NCBI RefSeq assembly: GCF_904063065.1
Contig: NZ_CAJFCL010000009.1
Location: 1 to 64,000 of the forward strand
Direction of reading: 5' to 3'
Source of the DNA: Pseudomonas paraversuta
GTDB lineage: Bacteria > Pseudomonadota > Gammaproteobacteria > Pseudomonadales > Pseudomonadaceae
DNA length: 64,000 bases
The position numbers and the translations under genes were made by a program. The notes under the pieces are model-generated. The model searched no databases. It was not told the DNA's origin and was given only the letters and a program-made list of their open reading frames with translations. Shown piece after piece: positions 32,447 to 40,943 of this stretch (position 1 is its first letter; the number at the start of each line of letters is the position of its first letter).

Positions 32447-33761
32447 GTGTCTGCGCCCGCTAGTGCTGGGCGCGTTGTTTCTGGGTACTGCAGTACACGC
32501 TGCAGTACAACCCCTTGACCGGGTTGTGGCCATCGTCGACAACGACGTGATCATGCAGAGCCAGCTGGACCAGCGTGTCCACGAAGTTCAGCAGACCATT
32601 GCCAAGCGTGGCCAGGGCGTGCCGCCTGCCAGCGTTCTGGATCAGCAAGTACTTGAGCGTCTGATCGTCGAAAACCTGCAACTGCAGCTCGGCGAACGCT
32701 CAGGCATCCGGATCACGGATGAAGAGCTGAACCAGGCCATTGGCACCATTGCCCAGCGCAATAACATGACCATTGACCAGTTCCGCCAGGCACTGGCTCA
32801 CGACGGCCTGTCCTATGAAGATGCCCGCGAGCAGGTTCGTCGCGAGATGATCATCAGCCGTGTGCGCCAGCGTCGTGTGGGCGAGCGCATTCAGGTGACA
32901 GAACAGGAAGTGAAGAACTTCCTCGCATCGCCTATGGGCGCAATGCAAATGTCCGAAGAATTCAATCTGGCCAATATTCTGATTCCAACGCCGGAAAGCG
33001 CGAATTCGGAAGCAGTCCAGACGGCTTACAAACAGGCTGAAGAGATCTACAACCAGCTCAAGAAAGGCGCCGACTTCGGTCAAATGGCCATCGCCCGCTC
33101 CGGCAGCGATACCGCACTGGAAGGCGGCGACATGGGCTGGCGTAAAGCCGCTCAATTGCCACCACCGTTCGACAGCATGCTGAGCAAAATGCCAGTAGGA
33201 GAAGTGACGCCTCCGGTACGTACACCGGGCGGCTTTATCATCCTCAAGCTCAACGGCAAACGCGGCGGCGAAACCGTGGTGGTGGACGAAGTCCATGTTC
33301 GTCACATCCTGATCAAGCCGAGCGAAATCCGTAGCGAAGCGCAGACCAAGGAACTGATCAACAAAATCTACGAGCGCATCACGTCGGGCGAAGATTTTGC
33401 CACCCTGGCCAAAACTTACTCCGAGGATCCGGGTTCTGCCCTTAACGGCGGCGACCTGAACTGGGTCAATCCGGACTCTCTGGTACCCGAGTTCCGTGAG
33501 GCCATGGCCGACACGCCCCAGGGCGTATTGTCCAAGCCGTTCCAGACTCAATACGGCTGGCATGTTCTGGAAGTCCTTGGCCGCCGCGCCACCGACAGCA
33601 CCACCCAGGCCCGTGAACAGCAAGCAATGAACGCACTGCGTAACCGCAAGTACGACGAAGAGCTGCAAACCTGGTTGCGTCAGATCCGTGACGAAGCCTA
33701 TGTAGAGATCAAACTTCCTGGCGCCACCTCGCAAGAGAGCGGAAACCAGGCAGCGCAGTGA
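32421..33761 (+). CDS. surA: Periplasmic chaperone/peptidyl-prolyl isomerase SurA
   Basis: Periplasmic folding factor for outer-membrane proteins, including LptD encoded just upstream (446 residues). Signal peptide LVLGALFLGTAVHA; SurA N-domain starting LDRVVAIVDNDVIMQSQLDQR; two parvulin domains, about 180-285 and 295-395 (the second with VRHILIKPSEIRSEA and GSALNGGDLNW). The start is GTG: either 32421 (MNVKIKLSE, 5 bases after AAGG) or 32427 (MKIKLSE). The gene begins inside lptD, and pdxA overlaps its end by 4 bp. Confidence 0.95.
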   Translation: MNVKIKLSECLRPLVLGALFLGTAVHAAVQPLDRVVAIVDNDVIMQSQLDQRVHEVQQTIAKRGQGVPPASVLDQQVLERLIVENLQLQLGERSGIRITDEELNQAIGTIAQRNNMTIDQFRQALAHDGLSYEDAREQVRREMIISRVRQRRVGERIQVTEQEVKNFLASPMGAMQMSEEFNLANILIPTPESANSEAVQTAYKQAEEIYNQLKKGADFGQMAIARSGSDTALEGGDMGWRKAAQLPPPFDSMLSKMPVGEVTPPVRTPGGFIILKLNGKRGGETVVVDEVHVRHILIKPSEIRSEAQTKELINKIYERITSGEDFATLAKTYSEDPGSALNGGDLNWVNPDSLVPEFREAMADTPQGVLSKPFQTQYGWHVLEVLGRRATDSTTQAREQQAMNALRNRKYDEELQTWLRQIRDEAYVEIKLPGATSQESGNQAAQ

Positions 33762-34747
33762 AAACACAGCGTTTTGCACTGACACCCGGCGAGCCGGCAG
33801 GCATAGGTCCAGACCTGTGCCTGCTACTCGCCTCACAACGCCAGCCGCACCCCCTGATTGCCATTACCAGCCTCGACCTGCTCCTTGAGCGGGCCGTGCA
33901 ACTGGGCGTGGCTGTCAACCTGCTGCCGGTGAGCCCGGACAACTGGCCTGATCAGCCAGCCCCTGCAGGCAGCCTGTATGTGTGGGATACCCCGCTGAAA
34001 GCGAAGGTAATTGCCGGCACACTGGACAAAGCCAATGCCGGGTTTGTCCTGCAAACCCTGACCCGGGCTGCTGAGGGCTGTGTCGACGGGCACTTCGCGG
34101 GCATGATTACCGCCCCTGTACACAAGGGCATCATCAATGAGGCCGGGATTCCATTCTCCGGTCACACTGAATTCCTCGCAGACCTGACCCACACCGGGCA
34201 GGTTGTGATGATGCTCGCCACGCGCGGCCTGCGCGTAGCCCTGGTTACCACTCACCTGCCCCTGCGCCAGGTGAGCGACGCAATCACCCCTGAGCGACTG
34301 ATGCGGGTTACCCGCATTCTGCACGCCGACCTGCAACAAAAATTCGGCATTGCCCGGCCCCGCATCCTGGTTTGTGGGCTCAACCCCCACGCCGGCGAAG
34401 GCGGCCATTTGGGCCATGAAGAAATCGACATTATTGAACCAACTCTGGAGCGCCTGCGCAGCGAAGGTATGGATTTGCATGGCCCGCTGCCCGCCGACAC
34501 TCTGTTTACCCCCAAATATCTGGAGCACTGCGATGCAGTGCTGGCGATGTACCACGACCAAGGCCTGCCCGTACTGAAATACAAAGGGTTTGGTGCCGCT
34601 GTCAACATCACCCTGGGCTTGCCGATCATCCGCACCTCTGTCGACCATGGCACCGCCCTGGATCTGGCAGGCAGCGGCAAGATCGATACCGGCAGCCTGC
34701 AAGTCGCGCTGGAAACCGCCTATCAGATGTCCGAGACCCGTATATGA
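33758..34747 (+). CDS. pdxA: 4-hydroxythreonine-4-phosphate dehydrogenase
   Basis: NAD-dependent, metal-dependent enzyme of vitamin B6 synthesis (329 residues). Family segments: LTPGEPAGIGPDL at the start, ITAPVHKGIINEAGIPFSGHTEFL, and the metal histidines in MYHDQGLPVLKYKG and TSVDHGTALDLAG. The start codon is GTG and overlaps the surA stop by 4 bp. rsmA overlaps its end by 4 bp, so surA-pdxA-rsmA look translationally coupled. Confidence 0.96.
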   Translation: MKTQRFALTPGEPAGIGPDLCLLLASQRQPHPLIAITSLDLLLERAVQLGVAVNLLPVSPDNWPDQPAPAGSLYVWDTPLKAKVIAGTLDKANAGFVLQTLTRAAEGCVDGHFAGMITAPVHKGIINEAGIPFSGHTEFLADLTHTGQVVMMLATRGLRVALVTTHLPLRQVSDAITPERLMRVTRILHADLQQKFGIARPRILVCGLNPHAGEGGHLGHEEIDIIEPTLERLRSEGMDLHGPLPADTLFTPKYLEHCDAVLAMYHDQGLPVLKYKGFGAAVNITLGLPIIRTSVDHGTALDLAGSGKIDTGSLQVALETAYQMSETRI

Positions 34748-35562
34748 ACGAGCAATTCCAACACAAGGCGCGTAAGCGTTTTGGCCAGAACTTCCTGCAC
34801 GATGCGGGTGTCATTGACCGTATCCTGCGCGCCATCAACGCCAAGCCTACTGACCGTTTGCTGGAAATCGGTCCGGGACAGGGCGCCCTGACCAAAGGCA
34901 TCCTTAACAGTGGCGGCCAGCTTGATGTCGTGGAGCTCGACAAAGACCTGATCCCGATCCTCAAGCAACAATTCGCAGGCATGAGCAACTTCACCCTGCA
35001 CCAGGGCGATGCCCTGAAGTTCGATTTCAACAGCCTGGGCGCTGCACCACGCACCCTGCGGGTTGTCGGCAACCTGCCGTACAACATCTCTACCCCGCTG
35101 ATTTTTCACCTGCTGAAAAACGCCGGCCTGATCCGTGACATGCACTTCATGCTGCAAAAAGAAGTGGTTGAGCGCATGGCTGCCGGCCCGGGCGGTGGCG
35201 ATTGGGGCCGTCTGTCAATCATGGTTCAGTATCACTGCCGCGTGGAACACCTGTTCAACGTAGGTCCAGGCGCGTTCAATCCGCCGCCTAAAGTAGATTC
35301 GGCCATTGTCCGCCTGGTGCCACACGAAGTACTGCCACACCCGGCCAAAGACCATCGCCTGCTTGAGCGCGTGGTTCGGGAAGCCTTCAACCAGCGCCGC
35401 AAAACCCTGCGCAACACCCTCAAGGCCTTGCTCAGCAACGCCGAGATCGAAGCGGCTGGTGTTGACGGCAGCTTGCGTCCAGAGCAACTCGACCTCGCCG
35501 CCTTTGTGCGCCTGGCCGACGTACTCAGCGAACAAGCTGTGGCAAGCCCAGAAAAAGACTGA
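34744..35562 (+). CDS. rsmA: 16S rRNA dimethyladenosine transferase
   Basis: KsgA/RsmA methylates two adjacent adenosines near the 3' end of 16S rRNA during small-subunit maturation (272 residues). The SAM-binding motif is LEIGPGQGALT and the catalytic motif NLPYNIS. FNPPPKVDSAIVRL and NQRRKTLRNTLK are family features. ATG overlaps the pdxA stop. A small hairpin follows in the 160-bp spacer before apaG. Confidence 0.96.
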   Translation: MNEQFQHKARKRFGQNFLHDAGVIDRILRAINAKPTDRLLEIGPGQGALTKGILNSGGQLDVVELDKDLIPILKQQFAGMSNFTLHQGDALKFDFNSLGAAPRTLRVVGNLPYNISTPLIFHLLKNAGLIRDMHFMLQKEVVERMAAGPGGGDWGRLSIMVQYHCRVEHLFNVGPGAFNPPPKVDSAIVRLVPHEVLPHPAKDHRLLERVVREAFNQRRKTLRNTLKALLSNAEIEAAGVDGSLRPEQLDLAAFVRLADVLSEQAVASPEKD

Positions 35563-35590
35563 TCATCTCCGGGCCAAGTGCCAGGCCTGT

Positions 35591-35617
35591 GCAGGAGCGT
35601 CAACCGGCGACTCCTGC
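35591..35617. repeat. Intergenic hairpin GCAGGAG...CTCCTGC
   Basis: A 7-bp perfect stem (35591-35597 with 35611-35617) in the rsmA-apaG spacer. It has the GCAGGAG/CTCCTGC arms common in Pseudomonas REP-like elements (compare 62846-62873). No T-run follows, so it is not a classical terminator. Confidence 0.45.
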
Positions 35618-35722
35618 AGCTGCCCCGCCTTAACCGGCTGGCCTAGTCACCATTACTTGGCCTAGACTCAGGCATCAGTTTTATCCCGAACTGTGTCTAC
35701 GCTTTCAAGTAAGGCCTCTCGC

Positions 35723-36103
35723 ATGCCCGATCCCCGCTATCTGGTCGACGTCAACGTCGTCACGCGTTACCTGCCAGAACAATCCCAACCTGAACTTCAG
35801 CGTTTCGCCTTTGCTTACACCATTACGGTGCACAACAAGGGATCGATAGCCGCGAAGCTGTTGTCCCGGCATTGGGTGATCACCGATGGCGACGGTCATG
35901 TCGAAGAAGTCCGTGGCGCTGGCGTCGTCGGCCTGCAGCCATTGATCGAGCCGGACGGGCAGCATGTCTATAGCAGCGGCTCGGTGATCACCACCAAAGT
36001 CGGCACCATGCAAGGCAGCTATCTGATGCATGCCGAAGATGGTCACGAGTTCAAAGCCATCATTGCCCCTTTCCGCCTCGCCGTGCCCGGGGCACTGCAC
36101 TGA
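35723..36103 (+). CDS. apaG: Co2+/Mg2+ efflux-associated protein ApaG
   Basis: Small beta-sandwich protein (126 residues) found next to apaH; its biochemical role is unsettled, although mutants elsewhere have cation phenotypes. Family segments: VDVNVVTRYLPEQS, FAYTITVHNKG, RHWVITDGDGHVEEVRGAGVVG and GTMQGSYLM. The start MPDPRYLVDV (35723) follows TAAGG; an in-frame ATG ten codons upstream is less likely. Its stop overlaps the apaH start by one base. Confidence 0.94.
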   Translation: MPDPRYLVDVNVVTRYLPEQSQPELQRFAFAYTITVHNKGSIAAKLLSRHWVITDGDGHVEEVRGAGVVGLQPLIEPDGQHVYSSGSVITTKVGTMQGSYLMHAEDGHEFKAIIAPFRLAVPGALH

Positions 36104-36984
36104 TGCCGGTGTACGCCGTTGGCGACCTGCAAGGCTGCCTGCAGCCACTCAGGTGCCTGCTGGAACGCGTAGCTTTCGATCCTGCCAAAGACAAACTGTG
36201 GCTGGTGGGTGACCTGGTAAACCGTGGCCCCGAATCGCTGGAAACGCTGCGCTTTCTATACCGCATCCGCGAATCGCTGGTGTGCGTACTGGGCAACCAT
36301 GACCTGCACTTGCTGGCCGCAGCGCACAATATCGAGCGTCTGAAGAAAGGCGATACGCTGCGTGAAATTCTGCAAGCTCCCGATTGCGATGAACTGCTGT
36401 CCTGGCTGCGCCAGCAACCTTTGCTGCATTACGATGCCGAACGCAACGTCGCCCTCGTACATGCAGGAATACCGCCGCAATGGAGCCTGAAAAAGGCCCT
36501 GAAGTGCGCCAGCGAAGTCGAACACGCTTTGCGTGACGACAACCTGCTTGGCCCCTATCTGGATGGCATGTACGGCAACGAACCTGCCAAGTGGGACAAC
36601 GACCTCACCGGTGTCGCCCGTCTGCGGGTGATAACCAACTATTTCACCCGTATGCGTTTTTGTACCCGCGACGGGAAACTCGACCTCAAAAGCAAAGAAG
36701 GCGTGGGCAGCGCTCCCCCCGGCTATGCCCCGTGGTTCAGCTATAAAGAACGCAAGACCCAGGACCTGAAGATCATCTTTGGTCATTGGGCGGCACTTGA
36801 AGGCAACTGCAAGGAGCCCGGGATTTTCGCCCTCGACACCGGCTGTGTCTGGGGTGGAGCCATGACCCTGCTCAACGTCGACTCTGGCCAGCGCCTCAGC
36901 TGTGATTGCGACGACCTTGGCCTTGCAGCCCACTCGACCATCGCGCTCCCCGACCAACCTTCCCAACCCTTGGGCGCCGTCTAG
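36103..36984 (+). CDS. apaH: Symmetrical bis(5'-nucleosyl)-tetraphosphatase
   Basis: Hydrolyses Ap4A to two ADP, and removes Ap4N-type caps from RNA in E. coli (293 residues). It is a metallophosphatase with the motifs GDLQGCLQPL, GDLVNRGPESLETL and GNHDLHLL, followed by VHAGIPPQW and FGHWAALEG. Start and apaG stop share a base (TGATG). glpE begins 32 bp downstream. Confidence 0.96.
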   Translation: MPVYAVGDLQGCLQPLRCLLERVAFDPAKDKLWLVGDLVNRGPESLETLRFLYRIRESLVCVLGNHDLHLLAAAHNIERLKKGDTLREILQAPDCDELLSWLRQQPLLHYDAERNVALVHAGIPPQWSLKKALKCASEVEHALRDDNLLGPYLDGMYGNEPAKWDNDLTGVARLRVITNYFTRMRFCTRDGKLDLKSKEGVGSAPPGYAPWFSYKERKTQDLKIIFGHWAALEGNCKEPGIFALDTGCVWGGAMTLLNVDSGQRLSCDCDDLGLAAHSTIALPDQPSQPLGAV

Positions 36985-37016
36985 CCGCGCCCGCAGTCAG
37001 GCCACAGGAATCCTCC

Positions 37017-37346
37017 ATGACCGAATTCAAACGTATCCCGCCCGAACAAGCACAGGCCTTGCGCGAAAAAGGCGCCGTGGTGGTCGATGTCCGCGACCCG
37101 CAGGCTTTCGCTGCCAGCCACATCAGCGGTGCGAAACATCTGGATAACCACTCGCTGCACGATTTCATCACCCACGCCGATCTCGATGCCCCTCTGATCG
37201 TTGCTTGCTATCACGGCAACTCCAGCCAGAGCGCTGCGGCTTACCTGGTGAGCCAGGGCTTTAGCGAGGTGTACAGCCTTGATGGCGGTTTCGAGTTGTG
37301 GCGTGCGACTTATCCGCAAGAAACCTCCCAGCTCCCCGCAGAATAA
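37017..37346 (+). CDS. glpE: Thiosulfate sulfurtransferase GlpE
   Basis: Single-domain rhodanese (109 residues) that moves sulfane sulfur from thiosulfate to acceptors such as cyanide or thioredoxin. The N-terminal VVVDVRDPQAFAASHISGA and the active-site loop with cysteine in LIVACYHGNSSQSAA are intact. The start MTEFKRIPPEQ is preceded by CAGGA. It ends the lptD-to-glpE run and is followed by a GC-rich hairpin. Confidence 0.95.
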   Translation: MTEFKRIPPEQAQALREKGAVVVDVRDPQAFAASHISGAKHLDNHSLHDFITHADLDAPLIVACYHGNSSQSAAAYLVSQGFSEVYSLDGGFELWRATYPQETSQLPAE

Positions 37347-37356
37347 TTTTTTATCA

Positions 37357-37387
37357 GCGCCAGCCCCCGTTATCCGCGGGCTGGCGC
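37357..37387 (+). terminator. GC-rich hairpin after glpE
   Basis: A perfect 10-bp stem (37357-37366 with 37378-37387) and an 11-base loop begin 11 bp after the glpE stop. The T-run lies before the stem rather than after it, so this is not a standard rho-independent terminator. It may stabilise the mRNA end or pause polymerase. Confidence 0.45.
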
Positions 37388-37431
37388 CCTGCCTGACCAA
37401 CGGTCGAACGTAACAAATCTCGCATCGCGCC

Positions 37432-37458
37432 TTGACCTCTCCGATTACCAACTATCCT
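37432..37458 (+). promoter_or_regulatory. Possible promoter of prkA-yeaH-spoVR, sigma-S-like -10
   Basis: TTGACC (37432-37437) and TATCCT (37453-37458, within CTATCCT) are 15 bases apart. CTATCCT resembles the CTATACT -10 of RpoS promoters, and yeaGH is RpoS-dependent in E. coli. If used, it would give a leader of about 180 nt before prkA. The leader contains hairpins, for example AGCAGC...GCTGCT at about 37565-37582. By eye only. Confidence 0.35.
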
Positions 37459-37644
37459 TTAGATCAGGCCATCCGAATCTGGGGAGAGCCGGTACTCCGG
37501 CGTATGGATTATCAGTAGTAAGTTCAAGGAGTTAACCACCTTGATGGTGTCCTGGGGGGTACACAGCAGCTGAAATGCTGCTGCATGCCAGCACTCGAAC
37601 TGACCGATCTATCGCCGGCTCCACGTATCGAGCGAGGTGACGTC

Positions 37645-39567
37645 ATGAGTATTTTTAGCCACTTCCAACAACGCTTTGAATCCACACGCCAAGAAGAACT
37701 GACCCTTCAGGAATATCTTGAACTGTGCAAACAAGACAAAAGCGCTTACGCCTCTGCCGCTGAAAGGCTGCTGCTGGCCATTGGTGAACCGGAACTGCTG
37801 GACACCTCCAACAACTCTCGCCTGTCGCGAATCTTCTCCAACAAAGTGATTCGCCGCTATCCGGCCTTTGAAGACTTCCACGGAATGGAAGAATGCATCG
37901 ACCAGATCGTTTCCTACTTCCGCCACGCTGCGCAGGGCCTGGAAGAGAAAAAACAAATTCTCTATCTGCTGGGCCCGGTGGGCGGCGGTAAATCATCGCT
38001 GGCAGAAAAACTGAAGCAACTGATCGAGAAAGTCCCCTTTTATGCAATCAAGGGCTCGCCGGTCTTTGAATCGCCACTGGGGCTGTTCAATGCCACCGAA
38101 GACGGCGCAATTCTCGAAGAAGACTTCGGCATCCCGAAACGCTACCTGAGCACCATCATGTCGCCGTGGGCAACCAAGCGCCTGGCCGAATTTGGTGGCG
38201 ACATCAGCCAGTTCCGCGTGGTGAAGCTCTATCCTTCGATTCTCAATCAGATCGCCGTGGCCAAAACCGAGCCGGGAGACGAGAACAACCAGGACATTTC
38301 GGCACTGGTGGGCAAGGTCGATATCCGCAAACTCGAGGAGTACCCACAGAACGACGCCGATGCCTATAGCTATTCGGGCGCACTGTGCCGGGCCAACCAG
38401 GGCCTGATGGAATTCGTGGAGATGTTCAAGGCGCCGATCAAGGTCCTGCACCCCTTGCTGACCGCGACCCAAGAGGGCAACTACAACAGTACCGAAGGTC
38501 TGGGCGCTATCCCGTTTACCGGCATCCTGCTGGCCCACTCCAACGAGTCAGAGTGGCACACCTTCCGCAACAACAAGAACAACGAAGCGTTTATCGACCG
38601 GATCTACATCGTCAAGGTTCCGTACTGCCTGCGCGTCAGTGACGAGGTGAAGATCTACGACAAACTGTTGTTCAACAGCTCGCTGGCCAAAGCCCACTGC
38701 GCGCCCGACACCCTGAAAATGCTTGCTCAGTTCACGGTTCTGTCGCGTCTTAAAGAGCCGGAAAACTCGAACATTTACTCGAAAATGCGGGTCTACGACG
38801 GTGAAAATCTTAAAGACACCGACCCGAAAGCCAAATCGATCCAGGAATACCGCGACAGCGCAGGCGTCGATGAAGGCATGAATGGCCTTTCCACCCGTTT
38901 CGCCTTCAAGATCCTGTCCAAGGTCTTCAACTTCGACCCGCACGAAATTGCAGCCAACCCAGTGCACCTGCTCTATGTCCTGGAGCAACAGATCGAGCAA
39001 GAGCAGTTCCAGGCGGAAACCCGCGAGCGTTATCTGCGCTTCCTCAAGGAGTACCTGGCACCGCGTTACATTGAATTCATCGGCAAAGAAATCCAGACCG
39101 CTTATCTGGAGTCCTACAGCGAATACGGGCAAAACATCTTCGACCGCTATGTGCTCTACGCAGACTTCTGGATTCAGGATCAGGAATACCGCGATCCGGA
39201 GACCGGAGAAATCCTCAATCGCGTAGCCCTCAACGAGGAGCTGGAGAAAATCGAAAAACCGGCCGGCATCAGCAACCCGAAAGATTTCCGCAACGAAATC
39301 GTCAACTTCGTACTGCGGGCCCGCGCCAACAACAACGGCAAAAACCCGACCTGGCTCAGCTACGAAAAACTGCGGGTGGTTATCGAGAAAAAAATGTTCT
39401 CCAACACCGAGGACCTGCTTCCGGTTATCAGCTTCAACGCCAAGGCAAGCAAAGAGGATCAACAAAAGCACAACGACTTCGTTACTCGAATGGTCGAACG
39501 TGGCTACACCGACAAACAAGTACGGCTTCTCTCCGAGTGGTACCTGCGGGTCAGAAAGTCGCAGTGA
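37645..39567 (+). CDS. prkA: PrkA/YeaG-family serine protein kinase
   Basis: AAA+-type protein with a kinase-like C-terminal domain (640 residues). The Walker A is GPVGGGKSSLAEKL near residue 115; family segments ALVGKVDIRKLEEYPQNDADAYSY and GNYNSTEGLGAIPF are also seen. In E. coli YeaG acts in adaptation to nitrogen starvation and stationary phase. The start MSIFSHFQQRF has GAGGTG 5 bases upstream; the longer frame to 37585 is unlikely. It heads the conserved prkA-yeaH-spoVR set. Confidence 0.94.
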   Translation: MSIFSHFQQRFESTRQEELTLQEYLELCKQDKSAYASAAERLLLAIGEPELLDTSNNSRLSRIFSNKVIRRYPAFEDFHGMEECIDQIVSYFRHAAQGLEEKKQILYLLGPVGGGKSSLAEKLKQLIEKVPFYAIKGSPVFESPLGLFNATEDGAILEEDFGIPKRYLSTIMSPWATKRLAEFGGDISQFRVVKLYPSILNQIAVAKTEPGDENNQDISALVGKVDIRKLEEYPQNDADAYSYSGALCRANQGLMEFVEMFKAPIKVLHPLLTATQEGNYNSTEGLGAIPFTGILLAHSNESEWHTFRNNKNNEAFIDRIYIVKVPYCLRVSDEVKIYDKLLFNSSLAKAHCAPDTLKMLAQFTVLSRLKEPENSNIYSKMRVYDGENLKDTDPKAKSIQEYRDSAGVDEGMNGLSTRFAFKILSKVFNFDPHEIAANPVHLLYVLEQQIEQEQFQAETRERYLRFLKEYLAPRYIEFIGKEIQTAYLESYSEYGQNIFDRYVLYADFWIQDQEYRDPETGEILNRVALNEELEKIEKPAGISNPKDFRNEIVNFVLRARANNNGKNPTWLSYEKLRVVIEKKMFSNTEDLLPVISFNAKASKEDQQKHNDFVTRMVERGYTDKQVRLLSEWYLRVRKSQ

Positions 39568-39570
39568 GGC

Positions 39571-39655
39571 AGCTGTAAGCCTCTAGCCTCAAGCTGCAAG
39601 AAGAAGCACGCGCTACCGCTTCGACTTGCAGCTTGCAGCTCACAACTTGAAGCTG
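39571..39655. repeat. Inverted repeat of the AGCTTGCAGC family
   Basis: CAAGCTGCAAG (39590-39600) is perfectly complementary to CTTGCAGCTTG (39625-39635), with further AGCTT/AAGCT copies at both ends. It fills the 100-bp spacer between prkA and yeaH and resembles the element at 4598-4660. Because it lies inside an operon, it would form a hairpin in the shared mRNA. Confidence 0.7.
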
Positions 39656-39668
39656 CCCGGAGGGCCTA

Positions 39669-40943
39669 ATGAGCTATGTGATCGACCGACGCCTCAATGG
39701 CAAGAACAAGAGCACGGTGAACCGCCAGCGTTTCCTGCGGCGTTACCGTGACCACATCAAGAAGGCCGTAGAAGAGGCCGTGGGCCGCCGTTCCATTACC
39801 GACATGGAACATGGCGAACAAATCAGCATTCCCGGCCGCGATATCGATGAGCCGGTGCTTCACCACGGCCGCGGTGGCAAGCAAACGGTGGTGCACCCTG
39901 GCAACAAGGAGTTCACCAGCGGCGAACACATTCAACGCCCACAAGGTGGCGCGGGAGGTGGTGGCGGCCCCGGCAAGGCAGGCAACTCCGGCGAAGGCAT
40001 GGATGAGTTTGTGTTTCAAATCACCCAGGAAGAGTTTCTGGAATTCATGTTCGAAGACCTCGAACTGCCCAACCTGGTCAAACGCAACCTTACGGGGACC
40101 GACACCTTTAAAACGGTGCGTGCGGGCATCAGCAACGAAGGCAACCCGTCGCGCATCAACATCATTCGCACCCTGCGCTCGGCTCACGCACGGCGTATTG
40201 CCCTGTCCGGCAGCAGCCGGAAAAAACTCAAGGAAGCCAAAGCCGAACTTGAACGACTGAAGCGCGAAGAACCGGACAACTTCGGCGATATCAAGGCAGT
40301 AGAGGCTGAAATCGAGAAACTCAGCGCACGCATCCATCGCGTGCCATTCCTCGACACCTTTGACCTCAAGTACAACTTGCTGGTCAAGCAACCCAACCCC
40401 AGCTCGAAGGCCGTCATGTTCTGCCTGATGGACGTTTCCGGCTCCATGACCCAAGCCACCAAGGACATCGCCAAGCGTTTTTTCATCCTGCTGTACCTGT
40501 TCCTGAAGCGTAACTACGACAAGATTGACGTAGTGTTTATTCGCCATCACACCAGTGCACGGGAGGTTGATGAAGAGGAGTTTTTCTATTCGAGGGAGAC
40601 CGGCGGCACCATTGTTTCCAGCGCACTTAAACTGATGCAGGAAATCATGGCTGAGCGCTATCCCACAAATGAGTGGAATATCTATGCAGCGCAGGCTTCA
40701 GACGGCGATAACTGGAACGATGATTCACCCATTTGCCGGGATATTCTGATCAATCAGATCATGCCGTTCGTGCAGTACTACACTTATGTAGAAATAACCC
40801 CGCGCGAACATCAGGCCCTCTGGTACGAGTACGAACGTATCAGCGAAGCGTATTCAGATACCTTCGCCCAACAGCAACTGGTCTCGGCCGGCGACATCTA
40901 TCCGGTCTTCCGTGAACTCTTCCAGCGCAGGTTAGTGACATGA
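39669..40943 (+). CDS. yeaH: YeaH/YhbH-family protein (von Willebrand A-like)
   Basis: Member of the DUF444 family (424 residues) that accompanies PrkA. The N-terminal part is basic and contains a glycine-rich linker (GGAGGGGGPGKAGNSG, about residues 93-110). A coiled-coil-like charged stretch follows at about 195-225. The C-terminal half has a vWA-like fold with the metal site seen as MDVSGSMTQATKD near residue 257. It is probably a partner or target of the PrkA kinase; no enzyme activity is known. spoVR overlaps its stop by 4 bp. Confidence 0.92.
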   Translation: MSYVIDRRLNGKNKSTVNRQRFLRRYRDHIKKAVEEAVGRRSITDMEHGEQISIPGRDIDEPVLHHGRGGKQTVVHPGNKEFTSGEHIQRPQGGAGGGGGPGKAGNSGEGMDEFVFQITQEEFLEFMFEDLELPNLVKRNLTGTDTFKTVRAGISNEGNPSRINIIRTLRSAHARRIALSGSSRKKLKEAKAELERLKREEPDNFGDIKAVEAEIEKLSARIHRVPFLDTFDLKYNLLVKQPNPSSKAVMFCLMDVSGSMTQATKDIAKRFFILLYLFLKRNYDKIDVVFIRHHTSAREVDEEEFFYSRETGGTIVSSALKLMQEIMAERYPTNEWNIYAAQASDGDNWNDDSPICRDILINQIMPFVQYYTYVEITPREHQALWYEYERISEAYSDTFAQQQLVSAGDIYPVFRELFQRRLVT

